Of a stretch of 22,356 nucleotides of DNA, positions 16,245-22,324 are shown one piece after another. The notes beneath the pieces were generated by a model. It worked only from the letters and a program-made list of their open reading frames with translations. It searched no databases and was not told the DNA's origin. The DNA is from Bacteroidota bacterium (GTDB lineage Bacteria; Bacteroidota; Ignavibacteria; SZUA-365), in NCBI GenBank assembly GCA_023432805.1, contig JAEYUG010000076.1, forward strand, positions 1 through 22,356, in the 5' to 3' direction. Made by a program: the position numbers and the translations under genes. The number at the start of each line of letters is the position of its first letter. Positions within the stretch are counted from its first letter, which is position 1.

Positions 16245-16276
16245 GAAAATTACCTCCTCCCGCGTACGAGAATCAA
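16245..16276 (-). promoter_or_regulatory. Candidate promoter for the zinc-finger gene
   Basis: On the minus strand, TTG (16274-16276) and TAATTTTC (16245-16252, close to TAnnTTTG) are 21 bases apart, the spacing typical of Bacteroidetes promoters. The implied leader is about 45 bases. Confidence 0.35.
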
Positions 16277-16333
16277 GGGCAATTTGCATGGCCAGAACGT
16301 GCTCCCGCACCCCCCTGCGGAAGCCTCGAACAG

Positions 16334-16370
16334 TTTGACAATAGGGGGGACTTCGGTATATTGCCCCCCT
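16334..16370 (+). promoter_or_regulatory. Promoter of the BMC pair with an inverted repeat over the -10
   Basis: TTGACA (16335-16340) and TATATT (16357-16362) are 16 bases apart. The same bases also read as the Bacteroidetes form, TTTG (16334-16337), 19 bases, TATATTG. A perfect 7-bp inverted repeat, AGGGGGG (16343-16349) and CCCCCCT (16364-16370), brackets the -10 element, a position suited to an operator or a DNA-supercoil-sensitive structure. The transcript would start near 16370, about 50 bases before the first BMC ATG. Confidence 0.6.
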
Positions 16371-16421
16371 GATTCAAGATGACGTTGACCTAAATTTTTC
16401 ATTTTCAGGAGCATTGATTCC

Positions 16422-16700
16422 ATGGCACTCGACGCACTCGGGATGGTGGAAACCAAAGGACTGATCGGTTCGATCGAAGCAGCTGACGCGATGGTCAAGG
16501 CAGCGAAGGTCGAGCTCATCGGCAAGGAAACAATCGGCGGTGGTTTCGTGACCGTCATGGTTCGCGGTGATGTCGGCGCGGTCAAGGCAGCCACCGATGC
16601 CGGTGCCGCCGCCGCCCAGCGCGTCGGAGAACTGGTCTCCGTGCATGTCATTCCGCGCCCGCATGCCGACGTGGAGCTGATTCTCCCGAAACGTCCGTAA
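16422..16700 (+). CDS. Bacterial microcompartment hexameric shell protein (BMC-H, PduA/EutM-like)
   Basis: A 92-residue single-domain BMC-H protein very close to PduA as I recall it: ALGMVETKGL at the N-terminus, IEAADAMVKAA, VRGDVGAVKAATDAGAAAA and HVIPRPHADVE near the C-terminus. Six copies form a flat hexagonal tile; sheets of tiles make the protein shell around an enzyme core. The pore loop reads TIGGG where PduA has KIGSG, so glycine replaces the pore-lining serine. AGGAG lies 10 bases before the ATG. A second BMC gene follows after 24 bases. No BMC-P vertex, BMC-T or core-enzyme gene is in the window, so this is probably a satellite locus. Confidence 0.97.
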   Translation: MALDALGMVETKGLIGSIEAADAMVKAAKVELIGKETIGGGFVTVMVRGDVGAVKAATDAGAAAAQRVGELVSVHVIPRPHADVELILPKRP

Positions 16701-16724
16701 GGACGGATCCCCTTCGGAGCATTC

Positions 16725-17630
16725 ATGCTCGAAGTCGCACTCGGGCTGATCGAGACGCGTGGGCTCATCGCCGCCATTGAAGCGGCAGATGCAGCCGTCA
16801 AGGCCGCCAACGTCACGCTCATCGGCAAGGACGTAACGAAGGCCGCACTGGTGACAGTCAAAGTCATCGGTGAGGTCGCCGCCGTCCAGGCCGCTGTCGA
16901 TGCAGGTTCGGCGGCCGCCATGCGTGTGGGTGTCCTCGTCGGAAGGCACGTGATCGCACGTCCCGCCGAGGGACTGGAACTCTTCTTCGGTGGGCGGAGC
17001 ACTCCTCCGCCCGCACCTGTGGATGCACCACCTACACCCCCGACCACACCTTCGGAGAAGGCTGCGCCCCGTGCGCGACGTGCTCCGCAAGCGACTCCAC
17101 CTCCAGTGGCAGATGTTCCAGATTCAGTGCCGGAACCTGCTCCCCACACGGAGCCTGCTCCGCTCCCGGAACCTGCTCCCCACACAGAACCTGCTCCCCA
17201 CACAGAACCTGCTCCGCTCCCGGAACCTGCTCCGCTCCCTATGGACATTGCAGGAGAGGACTCCTCCGCCTCCTCGACGGAGGCGGTGCTCCCGAAGCGC
17301 TCCACCCGGCAGGCTGAGAGAAAGATCGTGCCTGCGCAAGCCGCACTCGCCTTTGACATCGATCCTGTCGAAGAAGGAGATGCTCCCGTTTCGTTCGATA
17401 CGGCTCCGGTGAAAGATGACGCTCCGGTGAAAGATGACGCACGTACTATCCCTCTGACTGGTTCCCACGACGAGAAATACACCTATCTGGCCGTGCTCGC
17501 CGAGATGCCGGTCACACGCCTGCGCCGTGAGGCGCGTGCGGTACCGGAACTCGACATCCACGGCAGGGAAATCTCGTTTGCGAACAAGGAACGGATTCTC
17601 GAGTCCTTCCGGACGCTGCTCGGTATCTGA
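16725..17630 (+). CDS. BMC-H shell protein with Pro/Glu repeat linker and C-terminal basic domain
   Basis: A 301-residue protein in three parts. Residues 1-88 are a BMC-H domain (ALGLIETRGL, IEAADAAVKAA, VDAGSAAAMRVG, HVIARPAEGLE). Residues about 90-250 are a disordered Pro/Ala/Glu-rich linker with six EPAPHT/EPAPLP units (137-172) and a duplicated APVKDD. Residues about 251-301 form a small helical domain with MPVTRLRREAR and IHGREISFANKERIL. Its pattern resembles Rho-N/SAP-like nucleic-acid-binding folds; this is inference. The pore loop is T-K-A-A instead of I-G-S-G. GGAG 5 bases before the ATG supports the start. It probably mixes with the preceding shell protein and displays the tail on one shell face, as proposed for EutK/PduK-type tailed shell proteins. 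Confidence 0.9.
   Translation: MLEVALGLIETRGLIAAIEAADAAVKAANVTLIGKDVTKAALVTVKVIGEVAAVQAAVDAGSAAAMRVGVLVGRHVIARPAEGLELFFGGRSTPPPAPVDAPPTPPTTPSEKAAPRARRAPQATPPPVADVPDSVPEPAPHTEPAPLPEPAPHTEPAPHTEPAPLPEPAPLPMDIAGEDSSASSTEAVLPKRSTRQAERKIVPAQAALAFDIDPVEEGDAPVSFDTAPVKDDAPVKDDARTIPLTGSHDEKYTYLAVLAEMPVTRLRREARAVPELDIHGREISFANKERILESFRTLLGI
17133..17240 (+). repeat. 18-bp in-frame tandem repeat in the BMC linker
   Basis: Six 18-bp units start at 17133, 17151, 17169, 17187, 17205 and 17223. They encode EPAPHT or EPAPLP in the order HT, LP, HT, HT, LP, LP. The third and fourth units are identical in DNA, a sign of recent duplication. Confidence 0.9.
17403..17438 (+). repeat. Perfect 18-bp direct duplication in the BMC linker
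   Basis: 17403-17420 and 17421-17438 are identical and encode APVKDD twice. It is separate from the EPAP repeat and lies in the acidic second half of the linker. Confidence 0.9.
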
Positions 17631-17645
17631 TCGCATCATTACATG

Positions 17646-17681
17646 AGCGCTCCGCGGAACAGGCGGAGCGCTTTGCATTTG
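17646..17681 (+). terminator. Intrinsic terminator after the BMC pair, just before the YbbR gene
   Basis: A perfect 10-bp stem pairs AGCGCTCCGC (17646-17655) with 17663-17672 around a 7-base loop, then TTTGCATTTG. It begins 15 bases after the BMC stop. Its right arm ends 13 bases before the YbbR ATG, so it could act as a partial terminator between the genes or sequester the YbbR start region. Confidence 0.7.
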
Positions 17682-17685
17682 TCCC

Positions 17686-18606
17686 ATGGAAAAACGTCCC
17701 TACCACATTCTCGCTGGTTCGATCCTGCTCGCCGTCCTGCTCTGGCTCTCGGTGACGATGGGGGAGAGCTACACCTCGCGTCTGACGGTGCCGCTCGCGC
17801 TGACGGCGCTGCAGCGCGATGTCGCGCTCGAGGAACCGCTGCCCGAACGGATCGAGGTGCTGCTCGAGGGACCCGGCTGGCAACTGCTCTATTTGTCGCT
17901 CGCCGATCAACTCGTGCTCGAGATCCCCGCCACATCGGTGCGTGGAGACCGGATCGTGCTGGGCTCGCGTCTGCTGACCGGAGCGCTCAAGCTGCCGCCG
18001 GGGGTGGTCGCGCTGCAGGCCTATCCGGAGACGCTGGTGGTGCGGACCGAAACGGCGATCGAAAAAAAGGTGCCGCTGCGTTTCGACATGAGTCTTCTCA
18101 CGTACCGCGATGGATTTGGATTGACGGGCACACCCGTGCTTGAACCGGATTCGGTCGTGGTGACGGGTTCCGCGCGCATGGTGCGCGACATCACGTCATG
18201 GTCGGTCGAACCGCGAGCATTCACGGATGTGACCGCACCTGTTACGGAGGTGCTGTCGCTGGTCGATTCGCTGCCCGGCATCGTGCGCCGGAACGTCGAA
18301 CGGGTACGGCTCTACGTGCCCGTCGAGCAGCTCGCCGATGTGCGCTTTGAAGATGTCGTGGTCACTGTCGAAGATGTGCCGCTCGGACGGGAGGTGCTGC
18401 TCGCACATGCACGCATCGACGTGATCGTGCGGGGCGGCATCAGCAAGCTCTCGCAGTTTGCGGCAAAGGACTTTCAGGCGGTCATCGACTATCCCGCGCT
18501 CATGGCAGACACGACAGGCGTCATCGTGCCGCGCATCGTCATGCCCGAATCGTTCAAACTGCTGCAGCTCGATCCTCCCGTGATCGGATACACGATCAGA
18601 AAATAG
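17686..18606 (+). CDS. YbbR-domain membrane protein (CdaR-like)
   Basis: A 306-residue protein with one N-terminal membrane helix (about 8-24) and an extracytoplasmic region made of YbbR-like beta repeats, for example PLALTALQRDVALEE, PERIEVLLEGPG and PETLVVRTETAIEKKVPLRF. In Firmicutes CdaR regulates the diadenylate cyclase CdaA; in the FCB group ybbR genes also occur without it, and no cyclase gene is in this window. No Shine-Dalgarno sequence is visible in the 13 bases between the preceding hairpin and the ATG. The gene ends 75 bases before the convergent DUF1015 gene, with a palindromic terminator between. A link to the BMC genes is positional only. Confidence 0.85.
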   Translation: MEKRPYHILAGSILLAVLLWLSVTMGESYTSRLTVPLALTALQRDVALEEPLPERIEVLLEGPGWQLLYLSLADQLVLEIPATSVRGDRIVLGSRLLTGALKLPPGVVALQAYPETLVVRTETAIEKKVPLRFDMSLLTYRDGFGLTGTPVLEPDSVVVTGSARMVRDITSWSVEPRAFTDVTAPVTEVLSLVDSLPGIVRRNVERVRLYVPVEQLADVRFEDVVVTVEDVPLGREVLLAHARIDVIVRGGISKLSQFAAKDFQAVIDYPALMADTTGVIVPRIVMPESFKLLQLDPPVIGYTIRK

Positions 18607-18626
18607 GAATCATAGGTCCGAAAACG

Positions 18627-18656
18627 ACGAACGCCGCGGATATCCGCGGCGTTCGT
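18627..18656. terminator. 30-base perfect palindrome, bidirectional terminator
   Basis: 18627-18641 and 18642-18656 are exact reverse complements, giving a 15-bp stem with no fixed loop. It lies between the convergent YbbR and DUF1015 genes. On the minus strand CGTTTTCGG follows, supplying a T run for the DUF1015 transcript; on the plus strand there is no T tract. Confidence 0.75.
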
Positions 18657-18680
18657 GCGTAGAGGCGCTTGTGTGCTCGG

Positions 18681-19922
18681 TCAGTCGAGGAAGTGCACGA
18701 AGAGTCCGTCACGGAGCTTCGGTTCGAACCAGGTGCTCTTCGGCGGCATGATCTGGCCTGCATCGGCAATCGACATCAGCTCGTCGATCGAGGTCGGATG
18801 CATGCTGAAGGCCACGGTCATCTCGCCGCTGTTCACGCGCCGCTCCAGCTCGCCGAGTCCGCGGATGCCGCCCACGAAGTCGATGCGCTTGTCGGTGCGG
18901 GGGTCGGCGATGCCGAGCACGGGCGAGAGCACGTTGTGCTGCAGAATCGCAACATCGAGACGGCCGACGGGATCGGGATTCTCGAGCAGGGCGGGATGCG
19001 CCGACAGCGTGTACCAGCGGCCGCCGAGATACAGCCCGACATCGCCCTTCTTCGCAGGCTTCACGGCAGCATCGGCGGGCGCGATGGTGAACGTCGCACC
19101 GAGCTTGTCGAGAAACTGCTCGTCAGTCAGTCCGTTGAGATCCTTCACCAGCCGGTTGTAGTCCATGATGCGCAGCTGGCTGGCGGGGAAGTACACCGCG
19201 AGGAAGAAGTTGTACTCCTCCTCACCCGTGTGGGTGGGATTCGCGGCGGCACGCTCGCGACCGACAATGCCCGCGGCAGCCGAACGGTGATGTCCGTCGG
19301 CCACGTACAGCGTCGGGATCTCGCGAAACGCCGCCATGATGGCCTCGATGTCGGCCGCATCACGAATCACCCACGAGGCGTGACGCACGCCGTCGGCCGC
19401 GACATGATCGTTGTCGGGGGCGCCGGCGGTGATGCGCGCGACGATGCCGTCGATCACGGCATTGTCACGGTAGGTCAGGAAGATCGGTCCGCTGTGCGCA
19501 TTGGTGACGCGCACGTGGTTGCAGCGGTCCTCTTCCTTGTCCTTGCGCGTGTGCTCGTGCTTGCGGATGGTGTCGTTCCAGTACTCCTCAACGGCCGCGC
19601 AGCCGACGAGTCCGTACTGCGTGTGTCCGTGCATCGTCTGGGCATACACGTACAGCGAGGGAGCGGCGTCTTCGACGAGCACGCCGTCGCCGATGAGCGT
19701 CATCAGGTTCTCACGGCCCTTGGCGTAGACGGCGTCGTCGTGTAGGTCGATCGAGGGATCGAGGTCGACCTCCGGCTTGCCGACGTGCAGGAAGGAGAGG
19801 GGATGCCCCTGCACCTCCGCACGCGCCTCGTCGGAGTTGAGCACATCGTAGGGTTTGGCCGCAACCTCGGCGGCATGGTCGGGTGTCGGTCGAAATGCCC
19901 GGAAGGGGCGGATGGTTGACAT
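18681..19922 (-). CDS. DUF1015 family protein, linked to serine biosynthesis
   Basis: A 413-residue DUF1015 protein of usual length. Recognisable blocks are the N-terminal IRPFRAFRPTP and AAKPYDVLNSDEA, then KHEHTRKDKEEDR, SGPIFLTY, YVADGHHRSAAA and, near the end, IRGLGELE with a C-terminal PPKSTWFEPKLRDGLF. The conserved His/Asp/Arg residues suggest an enzyme, but its reaction is not one I can assign from sequence. It lies 28 bases after serA in the same direction, and such genes frequently accompany serA and serC. A role in the serine pathway, such as the missing phosphoserine phosphatase step or its control, is a hypothesis. AAGGA 10 bases before the ATG supports the start. Confidence 0.88.
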   Translation of the reverse strand: MSTIRPFRAFRPTPDHAAEVAAKPYDVLNSDEARAEVQGHPLSFLHVGKPEVDLDPSIDLHDDAVYAKGRENLMTLIGDGVLVEDAAPSLYVYAQTMHGHTQYGLVGCAAVEEYWNDTIRKHEHTRKDKEEDRCNHVRVTNAHSGPIFLTYRDNAVIDGIVARITAGAPDNDHVAADGVRHASWVIRDAADIEAIMAAFREIPTLYVADGHHRSAAAGIVGRERAAANPTHTGEEEYNFFLAVYFPASQLRIMDYNRLVKDLNGLTDEQFLDKLGATFTIAPADAAVKPAKKGDVGLYLGGRWYTLSAHPALLENPDPVGRLDVAILQHNVLSPVLGIADPRTDKRIDFVGGIRGLGELERRVNSGEMTVAFSMHPTSIDELMSIADAGQIMPPKSTWFEPKLRDGLFVHFLD

Positions 19923-19950
19923 CGGTACGGGATCCTTGCTTCGTTTCGAA

Positions 19951-20859
19951 TTACGTCGTCAGCGCCGCGGCGACCTTCTCGGCGATTTCCGTGCCGACGC
20001 GCGCCTGACCTTCGACCGTCGATCCGCCGATGTGCGGCGAGACGGCGATACGGGGATGGTTGATCAGCGCTTGCTGCGCCTCGGTCGGGGGCTCGCTGGC
20101 GAAGACGTCGAGTCCTGCACCGAACACGGTGCCGTTCTCGAGCGCAGCGAGCAGCGCCGCTTCGTCGACCACACCACCGCGGGCACAATTGACCAGCACC
20201 ACGCCCTTTTTCATCATGGCGAACTCGGCGGTGCCGATCGTTGGTCCTGCGGCCTTGTCCAGCGGGAGATGCAGCGTGAGGAAGTCCGCACGTGCAAGCA
20301 CGTCCTCCTTCGACGCCTGCTCCACCTCGTAGGCGGCGGGCGAGAAGTACGGATCGTAGACGACGACGTTCATGCCGAGCCCCAGCGCGCGCTTGCCGAC
20401 TTCCTTGCCGATGCTGCCGAAGCCGAGAATGCCACAGGTTTTGCTGCTGAGTTCGATGCCCTTCGAGAATTCCTTCTTCGGCCATTTTCCTGCGCGCATC
20501 TCGAGCGAGCCGAGGTGCAGGAAGCGGCTGACGGCGAACATGTGTGCGATGGCGAGTTCGGCGACCGAAGCCGCGGAGGCGCCCGGAGTGTTGAGCACGG
20601 GGATTCCCTTCTCCTTCGCGAACGCCGTGTCGATGTTGTCGACGCCGACACCACCGCGCGCGATGACCTTCAGCTTCGTGCCCGCCTCGATCACCTCGCG
20701 CGTGACCTTCGTGGCCGAACGCACGATGATCGCCTCGTAATCCTTGATGACCGCGACGAGTTCTTCAGGCGGATACTGCTGCTGGGTGATCTCCAACCCG
20801 GCATTCTGCAGGATCGCAAGACCCTCTTTCGAAATGCCGTCCGTGATCAGGACCTTCAT
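19951..20859 (-). CDS. serA: D-3-phosphoglycerate dehydrogenase, short form
   Basis: A 302-residue NAD-dependent 2-hydroxyacid dehydrogenase. It should oxidise 3-phosphoglycerate to 3-phosphohydroxypyruvate, the first step of serine synthesis. It has the nucleotide-binding GFGSIG (146-151) with D169 ending the second strand. The catalytic residues are R227 in NCARGG, E256 in ASEPP and H276 in PHIGGS. It lacks the C-terminal ACT/ASB regulatory domains, so serine feedback through ACT is not expected. The ATG at 20859 follows GGAG with 5-base spacing; the ATG at 20874 is less likely. It is divergent from serC and followed by DUF1015, which supports phosphoglycerate over other hydroxyacids. Confidence 0.93.
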   Translation of the reverse strand: MKVLITDGISKEGLAILQNAGLEITQQQYPPEELVAVIKDYEAIIVRSATKVTREVIEAGTKLKVIARGGVGVDNIDTAFAKEKGIPVLNTPGASAASVAELAIAHMFAVSRFLHLGSLEMRAGKWPKKEFSKGIELSSKTCGILGFGSIGKEVGKRALGLGMNVVVYDPYFSPAAYEVEQASKEDVLARADFLTLHLPLDKAAGPTIGTAEFAMMKKGVVLVNCARGGVVDEAALLAALENGTVFGAGLDVFASEPPTEAQQALINHPRIAVSPHIGGSTVEGQARVGTEIAEKVAAALTT

Positions 20860-20887
20860 AAACGCTCCATCCATTGTGAGATAATGG

Positions 20888-20910
20888 TGTGGGATCTTCT
20901 ATTTCCCACA
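20888..20910 (-). promoter_or_regulatory. 7-bp inverted repeat in the serA leader
   Basis: TGTGGGA (20888-20894) and TCCCACA (20904-20910) are perfect inverted copies around 9 bases. The repeat sits between the candidate serA promoter and the serA ATG, so it could be an operator or a small leader hairpin. Confidence 0.45.
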
Positions 20911-20918
20911 GACAGGTC

Positions 20919-20948
20919 CAAAATACTCAACCCGGCACCGACGAACAA
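20919..20948 (-). promoter_or_regulatory. Candidate serA promoter
   Basis: On the minus strand, TTG (20946-20948) and TATTTTG (20919-20925) are separated by 20 bases. The -7 element is one base short of TAnnTTTG. The implied leader is about 50 bases. Confidence 0.4.
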
Positions 20949-21026
20949 CCCGACAGCGGACCCACGCCTCCGATATCCGGCGCATTCGCGAAATTCCTCA
21001 CAATCGGATGAATGCATCCGAAATGG

Positions 21027-21059
21027 TTTGGACGGTGTCGAGGCGATTGGCTATGTTTG
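21027..21059 (+). promoter_or_regulatory. Bacteroidetes-type promoter for serC
   Basis: TTTG (21027-21030) and TATGTTTG (21052-21059) are separated by 21 bases and match the Bacteroidetes consensus TTTG / TAnnTTTG at all fixed positions. Transcription would begin near 21066, about 65 bases before the serC ATG. Confidence 0.65.
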
Positions 21060-21130
21060 TACAGGGCGCGCGACTGCACCCGCACAGTTCGAACGTTTTC
21101 TCACAATCAGGTTTTCATCAGGAGATGCAC

Positions 21131-22213
21131 ATGGCAACGAGAGCACACAACTTTTTCGCCGGACCCGCGGTGCTGCCGTATTCGGTGATCGAAGAAACGC
21201 GTGACGTGGTGATGGATTTTGCGGGACTCGGTGTGTCGCTCATGGAGGTCAGCCACCGCTCGAAGGAGTTTGACGCGGTGATGCTCGAGACGCAGAACGA
21301 CGCTCTCGCGATCATGGGCCTGTCGCCCGACGACTACGCGGTCGTGCTGGTCGGCGGCGGTGCGAGCACCCAGTTCGCCATGCTGCCGATGAACTTCCTG
21401 CACACGAAGGCCGATTACATCGTCACCGGCGAGTGGGCGACCAAGGCCGCCAAGGAGGCGAAGCTCTTCGGCACCGTCGTCGAGGCGGGCTCGTCGGCCG
21501 ACACGAACTTCAACTACCTGCCGAAGAACTGCACCTTCAGCCCCGACGCCGATTACGTGCACTACACAACGAACAACACCATCTACGGCACGCAGTGGCA
21601 GACGATCCCGTACACGGGCGACCGCCCGCTCGTCGCCGACATGTCGAGCGACATGCTCAGTCGCGAGATGGACTACTCGAAGTTCCACCTCATCTACGCC
21701 GGCGCGCAGAAGAACCTCGGTCCCGCAGGCGTCGTCATGGTCATCGTCCGCAAGTCGTGGATCGAGCAGGCGAAGACCAACATCCCCACCATGCTCAAGT
21801 ACAAGACCCACGTCGACAAGGGCTCGATGTTCAACACCCCGCCCGTGCTGCCGATCTACGTGCTCGGCCGCACGCTGAAGTGGATCATGAAGGAGGGCGG
21901 ACTCGCCGCCATCCAGAAGCGCAACGAGATGAAGGCCGGCATGATCTACGGCGCCATCGACGCGCATCCCGACTTCTACAAGGGCTCGGTCACTGACAAG
22001 GGGGATCGCTCCCTCATGAACCTCACGTGGAATCTGCCGACCCCCGAGCTCGAAGCCACGTTCATTGCGGAAGCCAAGAAGCAGCGCATGCTCGGTCTCA
22101 AGGGCCACCGCTCGGTCGGCGGCATCCGCGCATCGATCTACAACGCATGCCCCGTCGAGTCCGTCGAAACCCTCGCCGCCTTCATGGAGGAGTTCTACAA
22201 GAACAACCAGTAA
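21131..22213 (+). CDS. serC: Phosphoserine aminotransferase
   Basis: A 360-residue fold-type I PLP enzyme. It transfers the amino group of glutamate to 3-phosphohydroxypyruvate to give phosphoserine, the second step of serine synthesis. The N-terminus reads NFFAGPAVLP. GGGAST (75-80) binds the cofactor phosphate, and K194 in AGAQKNLGPAG is the Schiff-base lysine. The end, KGHRSVGGIRASIYNACP, contains the family's substrate-binding residues. I chose the ATG at 21131 because AGGAG (21120-21124) lies 6 bases upstream; the frame is open from 21008, but the promoter at 21027-21059 lies within that extension. It is divergent from serA. Confidence 0.97.
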   Translation: MATRAHNFFAGPAVLPYSVIEETRDVVMDFAGLGVSLMEVSHRSKEFDAVMLETQNDALAIMGLSPDDYAVVLVGGGASTQFAMLPMNFLHTKADYIVTGEWATKAAKEAKLFGTVVEAGSSADTNFNYLPKNCTFSPDADYVHYTTNNTIYGTQWQTIPYTGDRPLVADMSSDMLSREMDYSKFHLIYAGAQKNLGPAGVVMVIVRKSWIEQAKTNIPTMLKYKTHVDKGSMFNTPPVLPIYVLGRTLKWIMKEGGLAAIQKRNEMKAGMIYGAIDAHPDFYKGSVTDKGDRSLMNLTWNLPTPELEATFIAEAKKQRMLGLKGHRSVGGIRASIYNACPVESVETLAAFMEEFYKNNQ

Positions 22214-22298
22214 TCCGCGAGTCGGCGACGGCGACACGGCGACGGCCACTCGGTCGTCGGACGCCCCACCCCTCTCGTCCCCCCGGCATCACGACAAC

Positions 22299-22324
22299 CG
22301 CAGCCCCCGCGGGCTGCCGTTTCT
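22299..22324 (+). terminator. Intrinsic terminator after serC
   Basis: GCAGCCC (22300-22306) pairs with GGGCTGC (22311-22317) around a 4-base loop, followed by CGTTTCTG. It lies about 85 bases after the serC stop. The sequence between (22214-22298) is a low-complexity stretch with repeated CGGCGACGG-like words and no gene I can support. Confidence 0.65.

Noticed and set aside
16343..16370. RNA riboswitch or attenuator ahead of the BMC genes
   Set aside because: The left arm lies upstream of the likely transcription start, the loop has no conserved riboswitch element I recognise, and no leader peptide is seen.
22214..22298. Possible short gene or repeat element after serC
   Set aside because: The stretch is low-complexity with CGGCGACGG-like words; the reading frame through it shows no start signal or protein-like composition.
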